DNA of 64,000 nucleotides from Himantopus leucocephalus. Taxonomy: Eukaryota; Chordata; Aves; Charadriiformes; Recurvirostridae. Below, piece by piece: positions 34,930 to 46,015 of the stretch; positions within the stretch are counted from its first letter, which is position 1; each line of letters opens with the position of its first letter. The notes under the pieces were generated by a model. That model was not told the DNA's origin, searched no databases, and worked only from the letters and a program-made list of their open reading frames with translations. Made by a program: the position numbers and the translations under genes. The stretch covers positions 17,443,152 through 17,507,151 of the forward strand of contig RSEF01000005.1 in the NCBI GenBank assembly GCA_003993805.1. Reading direction: 5' to 3'.

Positions 34930-37900
34930 AAATCACTGGGGGTTTTGGGGTCTTGAGAGTGACCGTTCAGTGGGGTTTGCAGGAGGGATGCTCAGGGAGA
35001 AGCTGTGCAGGGAGAGGGGAGCCGAGGGGCTTTCAGACGGTCGAGTGGTCAACTTGCTTGCCCCAAGAGGACGGAGCGGGTGATTTCGGGGAGGTTTGGG
35101 TTCTCTTGATTAATCAAACTCACGAAAACCCTGCAGGGCACCCAGGGCTAGGAGCTGTACTAGAAGAAGGTGGCTTTAAATTGAAATGAAAGAGCTTTTC
35201 CTGCTGATAGAGAGCTGCTCTGCTTTTGCCTCAGTGCGACCCACCTGCATGCCCATCCCCCTGGAGCCGGGGGGCTGAGGAGGCAAGGGCCCCCCAGGGC
35301 TCAGCCATGTGCAGGGAAGCAAGGGGCATTGCCGGGGGGGTATGACACGCTGTAAAGAAAAGGCATTTTCCTCCACTTGGGAGGTGGAAGCAGAGATGCG
35401 AGGAGCTGGCAGGGAGAGGACACTTGCCTGCATGGGAAGGCAGCACTCAGTGCAGCACATTTTGCACCTATCAATACTGGCAGAGCCACAGGTGTGAAAC
35501 CATGTGCCAGCCGTTAATGACGGGTCAGGTCCGAGCTGTCCAAGATGAGAAACCCCCTCCACAGGGTAACATCCACCCTGGAGGAGCCTCCTGGCTCAGT
35601 GGCAGGTCGCAAACTTGCAGAAGGACTGGCAACCTGCGCGGATTGAGTGGCACGCGTTGAAAAGCAGTGCCACGACTCAGAAAAGCTTTGGTGCTGCAAG
35701 TGGGCGACAGACCAGGTTCACAATGCCAAGACCTTTTCGCTCACACCTTGTGTTATTTATTATGCCACAGCACTGGGGGCTTCCTGAACAAGCCTTTCCC
35801 ATAGACCCAAGGCACAAAGAGACTTGCAGATCCCTCCTAGCCTCATGCTTGTAGCATAAGAGCATCCTGGTGGCAGGCAAAGGCAGAGGGACATTGCAAA
35901 ATGAGCAGAGAGGGTTTTGCTGACAGCATGTCAAGCAAAGCTGGAGCAGGAGGGGAGGATCCTCGGGCTGAGGGGGCATAGTTGATTTGTCCCATCCCTG
36001 AAACAGCCTTTGGAGGCTTTGCTCAGAGATCTCTTGGGAGCACACCCGGCACAGGGCATATGCTTTGGCAAAGTGACTGCATCCATCCAGCCATTTCCCT
36101 CCACTCCCCAGCCAGATCACAGCTGGATCTTGTCCCTGGAGTGGGGTGATAGAGCATAGGAGCCATGCTGGACCATTTTCCATACGGGGACTTTGGGAGC
36201 AGGAATCCTCAAACCAATGGTGCAATCACCAAGTAGTCTCATGATGGGAAGCAAACTGCTGGTTATTGCTGACCTGGATTTGCAGCGATGACCTGGAGGT
36301 GTAAGATTAGCACAGCCAGCCCATCCCAGGGCTGCAGGGGGGATTAGAAAGAGGGAAAGGGTCATGCCTGTCACATAGATCATTTTTCACTGTTTAAATG
36401 TGAATATGTAGCACAAGTTGTCAGTTTAAAAAAAATAAATCCTGCACCTTGCAGTGTTGCCAAAGTTTACAATTTTAGGGGGAGCCTTACAGCAGTATAG
36501 GCTTTGCCTAGAAGACCCAGTTACTGGATCTGTGAGAATCAATGATGCTTTTTGTATCTAAATGAAATTTAAAGAAAATCATCTGTCCCATGTAGTTAGA
36601 AGAGGTCTGACCTAGATGAACCTGGAATCCTAAAGGTGAATTAAATGAACTGGGTATTTTAATTATTTTTTTCAACAATTGTGTTTTTAGAGCCAATTTT
36701 TAAAGTTCAGCAACTTGGGACTGGGTGATGCTGCTCCTACTTGGATGAATGGCTCTCCCTGCTCCAGTTAGTTCAAATGAGCCCCGTTTCTCTGAAGGGT
36801 TAAGCCAAGTCCATTCTTCAGGCTTTATTAAACCCATGAACAGTAATGTCAGTCTGAAATCCAAGAGAGAGGAAAACATACCCACACCTTGCAGGCCATA
36901 AACAGGAATAAATTCAGCTCCCTCTGTATCTCCTGAACAGTTCTGTTGAGGCACTTCATGAACCAGGAGCGCTAGCCCCAGCAAAGCAGGACTTTCCCAG
37001 ATAGTCATTAAATAACTTGTCTTTCCTGGTGTTTTATGGATAAACACTACCTGTTGCTCGCTAATAGCATCTGCTTTTATTTGAGTGGGATCATATTTTA
37101 TAACAATCCTTCTGCTCAGTTTGCATGTTTGCAATGACCCCAGCAAGCAATCACTTCTGTGGCTGGTAGTAAATTCACTCCCAGATGTTTAATGATGGTA
37201 CTTGCTGTTGAGAGTAGGAGCTACCAGTTTTAGGGCTGTAGTGATGATGTAGTGATTAGGGTGGGTTGAAGGGACACAAGGCAGTTGGGTAATTGCTAGC
37301 GATGAGCTAGTGAACTCCCAGGTAATTGCACCTTACCTGGAGAGGTGTGTTGTCATGAGCGGTGTTTTAAAGGCAAAGCTGTGAGGTGTATAAAGGACAG
37401 TCATTGACTCCATATGACAGCACTGAATCAGGAACCAGGAAATTATCACTTCTCCTTACCAAGAAAAATAACGCTTGATCTGTTTTGTTTCCTCTTGCTT
37501 TCTTAAAGAAGAGATACTCACGGTAAGACTTGTGCACCTGTCAGTCTTGTGCCCCTTCCTTCTCTTCATACACTTTAAACAGTGTTGCGAAGTGGAGATG
37601 TTCTGCTTCAGGACACCTACAAGTGTTGCAAAAATGGGTCTTGAGGGTAGGAAAGAGAAAGACAGACTCACTCACTGCCCCTACGAAGGTGCAGCAGAGA
37701 CCCAACCTCTGTTAGACACCAGGGAGTCCTCATAGCAGAGGTACCCTGGCAAAGCTCACTCTCAGCGTATGCTCAGATCTTCTCCAAAGACATGAGCCCC
37801 AAGCGATCCTGGTTCCTAGGAGAGCAGACTTCATTAACCAGGTTATTAAAGGGAGACATTAATTTTACTTTTAATGAATGTGGGATCTGCAGGTTTTCAC

Positions 37901-38309
37901 GCGGTCCCTTGCTAGAGGCCCGTTGGCCCTTGGGCAAGGTTTCCCAAGTCCTAGCCATCTCTGCGCGTGTTTGGGCTCCTCAGGATATTAGTCAGCCTGA
38001 GCGTACGTGGAGCTGGTAGTCCTCACCTAGCCCTCAAGTCTGGGGCTGTCTCCAGCTCTGCATCACCCCAGCGCCTGCAGTCTCCAGCCTTGGCACTTTG
38101 TGTTTGTTCGCCCTGCATAGCCATCGGTGGAGAAGCCAAAATTGCTTTGCCCTCCCTGCTTGTGGAGGAAAGGGCTGGAGATGCAATTCCTATAATTGTC
38201 ACCCTCTCCTGCCCCAGAAAGGAGTAATCCCCAAAGCAATGGTGACACTAGAGTCCCCCAGTGCTTCTGGAGTCTTCATCAGCAGGTCCTGGAGGGCTTT
38301 GGGAAAGAT

Positions 38310-38400
38310 GACGTATGCATTATGTCCATTTTACAGCTGGGAGGGTGGAAGCAAAGCCAGGGGGGCAGCGCCTTGACACACACCACCAGCAGGAGAGCAA
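38310..38400 (-). mobile_element. possible MIR-type SINE fragment
   Basis: The stretch attatgtccattttacagctggg resembles the complement of the MIR core (the ccattttacag part is exact). Seven or more bases later, aagcaaagccaggg and ccttgacacacaccaccagcag resemble the decayed complement of the tRNA-side half. The match is short, so this remains tentative. Confidence 0.4.
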
Positions 38401-39494
38401 ATGGAAGGTTTAGTTAAGGGGTCTCCCAGCAGAGCCAAGGGGCTGATAGTGTTGCTCTCACCTCACCCAAGGGAGCAGCTTGTCAGGTGGCTCTGGTGCT
38501 GGCAATGCTCGTTATCTCCTAGAGCCTTTTCATTTTGCCTCATGATTAAGAGACAAAGATGGGGAGTGTGTCCCTTCTCTCTGTTTTAATGAGCTTTCTC
38601 TCCCTGTGTAGTAAGAGAGAAAAATTGCAGCAAAACCAGCAAAGCAATCCTCAGTACGAAATTGTTCCAGTGATGGGGAGAAAATAAGTAGTTTGTGGGC
38701 CCAGGACCACCCAGGAGAGGGGCTGCTCTTGGCTCAACGATGACTTGACTGCCTCCCAAGTCAGGAGTGCTGATGGTAAAACTGTGGCAGGGTTATCAAT
38801 ATATTATGAAATTTGGGAAACTGGACCAGATATTTCCAGGTACAGGCTGGTACAAATGACAGTGCTGGTCCAGGTTGCTGTAGCTCTGTCAGTGTGCCTG
38901 GAGCTGCTCTGCTGCTATGGTTAGCAGTGGGAAAAGTGGTTTAAGCTATTCTCATCCCCCAACCTGATCCAAGCACTTGCTCCTCTACCTTCTTTGTTGG
39001 CATGAGTGTTTCTTTGACTGCCCAATGCAGAGGCACTGGTCTGGCAGAAAGAAATAACCATTTTCTCCCCTGGGTTTTTTCTACAGCTGGACCAGTCCTT
39101 GATCCAGTTCTCTGCACCAAGACTAGTGCCCGCGTGATGGAGGGGGCAGCACAGGCTGTCAAGCCACCACTGCCTGCTTTAACCAGTTCAAAATATCAGC
39201 TGGGATAAGAGGTCATGGATGGATCCTTTCCCTTCTCTTTCCTCTAGTGCTGTTAAGGGAAACACATGCTGATTGTGGTTTTACTAACCACTGCCAGATG
39301 TTTGAAATTACTTAGTTTAACCATTGGTCCAGGACCACTCGGTCCAGTGGCTGCGATCACAGGAGTACTGAGCTGAAGCAAATCGTTTGAAATCTGCTCT
39401 CTGGTACCAAGGTGAGCACCAGGCTTCACAACACCATTTTTGAACCTGAAGGTAGTGAGGTACAGGCAAAGATCACAGCACGAGATTCAAAGGC

Positions 39495-39690
39495 AGGAAC
39501 TACTGAGTGTTGATCCTGGCTTTACTGCCGACTCTTTTTGTCCCAGGGCAAATTACTTAGCTTTCCTTTGCCCCACTGCCCTTCCATTCCCTTTCCAAAA
39601 CCTTTGACACATGAGCGTTGGGGAGAAGCTTGCAAAACACCTGCTGAAGTGCTTTGAAGACAGAAAGCAGTGTGCACAAATGATAAGTTG
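39495..39690 (+). mobile_element. MIR/CORE-type SINE remnant
   Basis: Collinear segments match the family in order: gatcctggctttactgcc (family: gatcccggctctgcca), then cccagggcaaattacttagc (family: ccttgggcaagttacttaac), then cctttgccccac (family: tctgtgcctcag). The 3' segment is gtgctttgaagacagaaag (family: gcgctttgagat). About 60 bases between the core and the 3' part are poorly preserved. The copy is old and non-functional. Confidence 0.65.
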
Positions 39691-41854
39691 TAGGGGCAAT
39701 ATAAACAAACCTGGCTATACATCTCCCAGGCTAAATGAAGAAGGGTTAACTGGTGGGTGGCACCCACCTCCTAATTACAAAGCTTGTCTCCGGATCCCTT
39801 CAGTACAAAGCATCTTCCTGGCTGAAAAATGGCTGACACGGTCACACCTGAGCAGAGGTAAGGGAGGAAAAACTTGCCACACAAGTGAACGGGAGTGGCC
39901 GGAAATTTCCTTTGGGAGGAAGGGGATGAGCAGTGGATGCTGGCAGTGGGTTGGAGATGGCCTTCTGGACCACTTCCACACCTACCGGTTCTGCTGCATT
40001 TCCTCTTGCTTCTTGTCTGATGAGCTTTACCAAGTGATTGCTAAGTGGTCTTGAAGGTCCCATAGGATCTAGGAAAGTCCTTCCTGTAGCTGCCATTAGA
40101 CTCAGGTTTTGCTCTCTGACACCTGATTTTGGGGAGAAACCTCTGGCATTTTAGTACTCTGTTGGTCCCACACCAGTTTGTCAACTCAAAAATCTGCACA
40201 GCACCAAAGTGTAAGATTGAAGAAGTAAACTGTGGGTATGCTTGCTTTCTGAACCTTTGCAGCGTTTCTGGGTCACACTTCTAACATGTCTTCACAACAG
40301 CCGGAGTTAAAAACTCATGATGCAGGTGTACGTGCTAAGAAAAGTGATATATCCACATAATCACCTACTGTTGGGGTGACAAGAAACACAGCAGATGCTG
40401 TGAGGACTGACAGATCTTCTGAGATCAGGCCCAGCCTGGTGTCTTGGTCCTCTTCCACAATGCCTGTGGCTCCCTCCTCACTGCCAGTTCTTGCGTTTCA
40501 CACACGCTTATGACCTTGCCCTAAATCTAAGTTATTCTTGCAGTCGTAGCACCCTCTGAAGAGCACTTGGGATATGTTTGCAGGTCTGGCCCCTTGTTTT
40601 GGCCAAGTACAGCAGCAGTTTTCTGCATGGGCAGGGAAGTGCAGGTTTAGCAGCTGGGGACCAGGGAAAGTGGTTGCGATTCATGCCTCTGCCCTTCATG
40701 CTTTGTAGCTTGGGCAAAAATCAGCCAGGACTTGTGTGAGGACATGTAGGTACCTAAAAATGCAGGTTGATGTCTACATGTTGTTTATTTTGCTTTTGGG
40801 TTGGCTCTGAGAATTTTGTTCTCCGTTTGGGAAATAGGAAGAAGTGTCTTTTCTCTCTCCTTTTATTAGTCTTCTCCAGTCTGAAAGCTTCTGGGGTAGG
40901 AGATGTCCCCGTATTTGTGCAAGTGCATGTTGCAGGCCCTGATCTCAGCTGGAGACTTGTACTGAATCACACAAAACCAGCTCTGGAGCTGAGCAGCCTG
41001 AGATGCTCTTTAAACCTTGCAGAGCTGCATGTAGTGGAAGGGTTTTTTTTCCTGTTGAACGTTTCCCACAGCACTATGGGGAGAGGGGCGTATTGCACCA
41101 CCTGGGTGTTCCTCCACCACTTCTGGGGCCAAGCAGCACCCATTTGCAACTGGTGCTTTGCCTTGGAAACCCCTGAGGGCTGTCAAATCTATCTGCTGCC
41201 TAGTTTCTCTCCTAGTCTGCATGTAACAGCCTGGGAAATTATTGTCCCCACCCATCCCACTTGCCAGACAGATGTTAGAGACAATAATGGATATATCTGC
41301 TCTTGGATTAAAAAGCTGTTTAAAATGCATCCCCAGCCAGCTGTGGCCCTCTGCCCTGTTAGCTTTCGAGAGCTCTCTTGAAGAAATCCTCTTTTTTTAA
41401 CTCAGCCCTACCCTTTCCTACAGTCTTCTCCTGCTGTTTTCTGCCTGGCAAAGACCCAGCAGCAGCCCCCGAGCAATGTGGCACGTGTAGTGGAAACGAC
41501 TTTGGCTGGCTGGGATGCTTTTGCAGGGAGCCCAGGTGCTGTACACAGTACAGTGGGGAGGAGAAGACGCCTCCAGATGGAAGTTAGAGATCTCCTCCTC
41601 CCCCCTTTTTTTCTCTTGTATCCAGCAATTTAGTGGTTGTGTCAGCATAACTCGGCAGCATGGGGATAGGGAGGAGCTGGAGCCTCTGTAGTATCCAGCA
41701 AAAGCCTCACTTTGCTCTCCATCGCCTGTTTATGTCTCCTGGTTATAGAGGGAGAAAAGGAACTGCATGGGGAGGACACCATGGGACAACTCCTGCAGGG
41801 AGAGGGAGGAAGCTTTCTCCTCTGCATTGGACAGTTGTATACCAGCTTGCCCTG
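39691..41854. other. stretch without recognisable genes
   Basis: No exon, RNA gene or transposon was identified. A plus-strand frame at 40767-41381 stays open for 204 codons from an ATG-like region but shows no recognisable domain, and two minus-strand frames overlap it. I consider it a chance frame. Confidence 0.5.
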
Positions 41855-42177
41855 CCCTGCACGAGTCTTATGGGGAACGACTGAGGGAGCTGGGGCTGTT
41901 TAGCCTGGAGAAGAGGAGGCTGAGGGGAGACCTTATCACTCTCTACAACTACCTTAAAGGAGGTTGTAGAGAGATGGGGACCGACCTCTTCTCCCTAGTG
42001 ACAAGAGGAAATGGGTTCAAGTTAAGCCAGGCGAGGTTTAGGTTGGATATCAGGAAAAATTTTTTCACTGAAAGGGTTATTCAACATTGGAATAGGCTGC
42101 CCAGGGAGGTGGTGGACTTGCCATCCCTGGAGGTTTTTAAAAAAAGGGTAGACATGGTACTTGCGGACATGGTTTAG
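41767..42177 (+). pseudogene. C-terminal fragment of CR1 ORF2 (reverse transcriptase C-terminal region)
   Basis: This open frame starts at an ATG in host sequence (41767) and enters the CR1 ORF2 tail in frame at about 41861, continuing to the natural ORF2 stop. Only the region downstream of the reverse transcriptase catalytic core is present, about 105 of the several hundred residues of full ORF2. The first ~31 codons are unrelated host sequence, so the fusion frame is fortuitous. I list it because it is the only open frame in the window with an identifiable product. It is not expected to be expressed as a functional protein. Confidence 0.85.
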
Positions 42178-42263
42178 AAGTGTTTTTTGTCAGGTTAGGT
42201 TAATGGTTAGACTAGATGATCTTAAAGGTCCCTTCCAACCTCAACGATTCTATGATTCTATGA
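41855..42263 (+). mobile_element. CR1 LINE, 5'-truncated, well preserved 3' end
   Basis: The element begins abruptly within ORF2 (cttatggggaacgactga) and runs to the 3' terminus with ggtcccttccaacctcaacg, then gattctat repeated. In frame from about 41861 to the TAG at 42175-42177 it encodes the last ~105 residues of CR1 ORF2. Recognisable segments include [25 protein letters not shown] and [19 protein letters not shown], ending ADMV. There is no frameshift or stop, so the insertion is comparatively young. The 5' truncation is typical of LINE target-primed insertion. The reverse transcriptase active site and the endonuclease are absent, so the copy cannot move. No target-site duplication was evident, which is usual for CR1. 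Confidence 0.95.
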
Positions 42264-42859
42264 TGTCTCTGCATGGGCAAGCTCTTCTTTGGCACGGGTT
42301 TTCCTGCCTTTCCCCAGGGACCCTGAGAGCTAACCATCCCTGGACTGCCTTGCCAGGGCTTTTCATCCTGCCAGAGATTGTAACAGCATGGGCTGTGGTG
42401 CAGCTCTCATTCCTTCCCTGAGTTTGCAGGGTGGCAGCGAGGATGTGCTGGTCCCCGCAGTCAAACTAAAGGCTGGTAGGCTGCCCTTTTGCCTAGCTAG
42501 ATTTAAAAGCCTAAGAGCAACAACACTCAAAAAACCACCTCCTCCCTTGGTAGGAGGTCTGGGTGAGAAATTCTGGCTTGGAGCTGATGTTCCTTTGGGA
42601 CAGGGATGCTGGGATGGCAGCGTTAGTGGGACATGGCTGTGCCTGCGTTACTCGTGGTGGTGGAGGGGAATTCCTTAACGTGGAAAAGGAACATATAAAT
42701 TCTATGTGTTCAATAGATAGATACAGCGTTACTTCAACCAGCACTGTAAATTAAGCCATTTCTCCCTACCTCCTCCCAGATTTTACCAGCCTAAACTGGA
42801 ATTTTCTGTGCAATCTTTTTTTCCCTACTAAGACTTGAAGGAACTATATTTTCAAGCAG

Positions 42860-43060
42860 CCAGTGACTTCTTTTTTCTAAAAATCGCATTTTTTCCCTGA
42901 AGTCAGCTCAGAACACCTGTCTCTTGGAAAAGCAGGCCCCTTTAAGATGTCTCAGGCTGCTTTGAATCACTAATTGCTTCTGAATAGGCAGGCCAAATGT
43001 TTTATCACTTCAAACTCCCATAGCAATGCAAATCTATACAGCTGAGAAGCTTCTTTCCAT
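42860..43060. promoter_or_regulatory. candidate enhancer with octamer and SOX-like site
   Basis: Within about 200 AT-rich bases there is an E-box (cacctg in gaacacctgtctc), a homeodomain-like cactaattgc and a perfect octamer ATGCAAAT at 43026-43033. The octamer is directly preceded by catagca. The joined 15-mer at 43019-43033 matches the SOX-OCT composite consensus at 12 of 15 positions with the canonical zero spacing. No coding potential is seen. Motif content, not conservation, supports the call. Confidence 0.35.
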
Positions 43061-43679
43061 GCATGGGGGTGATGGGTATAGATAAGGATTAAAAATGGAA
43101 ACAAATTCAGCCCAGGGGGTGGGGGGCTGGGGGTTTTCCTCTTTGTTCCTCCCTGCCCTTGGTGGGGTTGCCAGGGCTACATTTGTTCCCCTGCATCTTT
43201 TTTTGGATGGAATCCAGAGCCCCTTGAATGCAAAGGCAAGAGGTACAGTGGCTGGAGAGAGCTGGATGAGGTCCTAGGTACATACATATTTCATTGCGCA
43301 TGCCAGGCTCTGTATTGTCTTCTCTCTCTGGTTTCACAAAGGTGGTGTTTTCTAAAACTCCCCCTTGTTGAGGGCGATATGCTTCAGGCTTCGTCCAATC
43401 TAAAGTTTCTGGCAGTTCAGTTGTTTTCCCCTTTCTCTGAATGCCAGGCAGGCATATTTCCCATGCCCAGTGGGAAAAGGGGGGATGCTTGGTAGGAAAA
43501 GCAGGACCCGCCAGAGAGTTGTTTGGAGGTGCCAACATCTGCCATGGCATGTCCTTCTTGGGGCTATTGAGTGTGTTTTGGGGCTATGCTGGTTCATGCA
43601 AGGTGCAGGAGATGAGCAGTACTCTGTAGAGCCTCACCGGTGTTGGGTTGCCCCTGACTTCTTTAACTAACCCATAGCC

Positions 43680-44200
43680 TGAAGGCAAATCTTGGCTATT
43701 AAGATGCGGAAAATCTCGGTGAGCAAGGGCAGCCTAAATCCTCCTTTTTGCTTAGATCACCTGTTATTAGAGCTGCCTGCCGTGTGCTGAATACGGCTGC
43801 TCTCAAAAATTGCCAAGAGCTCAGCATTATGGAAGCGAAAGCCAATTTACTGACTTTCCAATAGAAAGGAAGATACATGCTGAATGTGCATCTGTTGGAT
43901 GATATTTCTATTTCAGGCGTGCTGCTAATATACAAATGGAAAAGCAACTTTGTTTGCATGATTTATGTAGTTACTAGAAAACCTCAGGTTAAGAATACAG
44001 TGATACTTTGTAGGCATCGGGTACCATTTATTATTAGCGTAGTAGGTAATAAAATCTGTTTTCTCTCTGGCTTTCCAAGTGAATACCAGTTGACTGAGAT
44101 ACATTACCTAACCTACTCAAATACTCTGGACGTGGAGAGCAAATAGAGTATCCTGAAAAATAAAATCTTCATGTAAAATCAATAGCTAATAAAAAATTAT
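43680..44200. promoter_or_regulatory. candidate conserved non-coding block
   Basis: About 500 bases of complex, AT-rich, non-repetitive sequence with a dense set of motif-like words: ggctattaagatg, cacctgttattagagc, ctgctaatatac, a second octamer-like site (gtttgcatgattta), ttactagaaaacc and tttattattagcg. It has the texture of a vertebrate conserved non-coding element and contrasts with GC-rich flanks. Short open frames on both strands show no recognisable domain. Confidence 0.38.
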
Positions 44201-45799
44201 CCCTTTGATTAGTCCTTTAACTTATCTTTAAATTTAAAAAAAAATACAAAATTTTGTCAAAGAGGAAAAAAAAATCTCCGCTCCTCTTTTATTCTTTCTG
44301 TGTTTCAAGTGCATATAGGACCCACTTAGGACTTGAAATAACTAAGGATAGCTATTGTTATCCTGCAGGGATTTAAGTACTTAGTGATGAGTTCCAACTC
44401 AGGTGTAACTATCTTGCTAAACCCGGGTCTTCATGCATAACTGTGATCTTCCTAGCTGGGGGGGGGAGAAGAAGAAAAAAAGATGGTTTTGAGTACTAAA
44501 ATAATACAGGACAGTTAGAAACTAGAGAACTTGCCTGTCCTTTGCAAGCTTGTGTCTAGAGGTGGTCTTGGATGTTCAAGTCAGTAGCCAAAGCAAGTCA
44601 GGCTTGGGACCCTCCTCATTTCTGCCTGAGGTCCCCACGTGGGTACTGCCAAGGCACAGAGCTGGTGCAGGACTGTGCTGTGCTCTGACGCCTGGCACCA
44701 GCAACTGCAGCAGACCGAGGCCATCAGAGAGGACCTCTGGTTTTGGTGGTGTGAGAGGAATGTGAGGCTGGAGATGTGGGGCTGGCTGTGTGTAACACAG
44801 GGGTTTCTAAGAGCACAGGCTGGCAGGTGGCTTATGAGGCACAGCATTGGAAAAACAATTTGGGACCAATGGGAATAGCACCGGTAGAGAGTAGGAAAAG
44901 GTGTCCCAAAGGGTGGAAGCCATGCTCCTCCCCAGGCTCCTGTGCCCTCCCAGTGTGAAACTGGGAGCCCAGGCAGGGAAGGAGGCGGAAAGGCTGCATC
45001 AAGAACCGGAAAAACCTGCTCATGCTAGCCCGGGATTCACATTACTCACGCTGGTTTAAAACAGGTCACGTTTGCTTTGGTTTCAAGGCAGGGATGGCCA
45101 AACTGCTTAAAGACTGTTTTCAGCCCAGCTTAGAGCAGGTCCGAGGTCCCGCGTGCCTGTTTGCTGTGTCACTGCCCTCATGCTCTCCTAACCCATCGCC
45201 AGTGCAAGGTCTTACCAGAGATTTAAGTCTTTCTAAGCAAAGGCTGGGCTAGGGGCATGCACGAAGGCACATTCCCCAGCCCATCTGAGGGGTGGTAACC
45301 ACGAGCAATGGGATTGCATCCAGGCACTCACACCTCCTGACCTGCAACAGGCTTTGAAGAAGCTCACCCAGCAAGTTTGCTGGTTGAAGCTGGACAGGAG
45401 TTGGCTTCTGGGGATGCTCCCCATTGCAAAGGAAGAGTCTTCTGCCTCCCTCAGATGCCATTGCAGGTGAGAAGCTCATGGCAGTGGTGCAAGTTGAAGC
45501 TGCCCTGTTGCAGGTCTCATCTGTGCTAGCACTGGGACTGGCTGCACCATACTTCTCCTTCCCACCAGAAACTGGGCTGGATGGGTCAGCCCCATATAAT
45601 TTACTGGGTTATTATATTCAACTGGGTGTGAGCAGTGGGGGTGAAACCATGTTCTTGTTGGGAAGAAGGAGGAAAAAAGAAGCTAACAGAGTTAGAAATC
45701 AGATTATCTGAGGCTAATGGCTGTATCTGCTTATTAGGCAGCAATAACAATAATTTACTTTCAAATAGCAATAATTCATCATAACACTTTGCACCTACC

Positions 45800-46015
45800 T
45801 CATGAATCCTCACTGCTTATCTTACCCCTCTTATTCGGAGATCTGAAAGCACTTCATAAACATTAATTAATTATTCCCCCACACCCCTGCAAGCAAAGTA
45901 AACATTATCCCCATTTTGCAGCCGAGGAAGCTGAGCTCACCTAAGAAGATAATGACTGAGCAGGGATGCAGGAGCCCACAGAGCAGGTCCTACCCTAGCT
46001 TCTACCACAAGCACC
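45800..46015 (-). mobile_element. MIR/CORE-type SINE remnant, antisense
   Basis: In plus orientation, aaagcacttcataaacattaa is followed by attccccc-acacccctgc and then attatccccattttgcag, ccgaggaagctgag. This is the complement of the family order: gtaaaatggggataat core, then gcctcac-type hinge, then agcgcttt-type 3' part. The downstream part, catgcaggagcccacagagc, is a decayed remnant of the tRNA-side half. The core match is the strongest of the SINE remnants in this window. Confidence 0.72.

Larger units (their letters stand above)
29676..38309. other. stretch without recognisable genes
   Basis: About 8.6 kb with no recognisable exon, RNA gene or transposon. It includes a T-rich low-complexity section near 30.85-30.93 kb, a CpG-richer spot with promoter-like motifs at 34.5-34.8 kb and a 28-base G run at 34896. 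The longest open frame, 34031-34825 (plus), would begin at a TTG codon, shows no domain and overlaps equally open minus-strand frames. Confidence 0.55.
42264..45799. other. stretch without recognisable genes, with two candidate conserved blocks
   Basis: No exon or RNA gene could be recognised. From about 42.86 to 44.2 kb the sequence becomes AT-rich and complex, quite unlike the GC-richer DNA on either side, and contains the two candidate regulatory blocks listed separately. A short G run precedes a purine tract near 44.46 kb. Confidence 0.5.
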
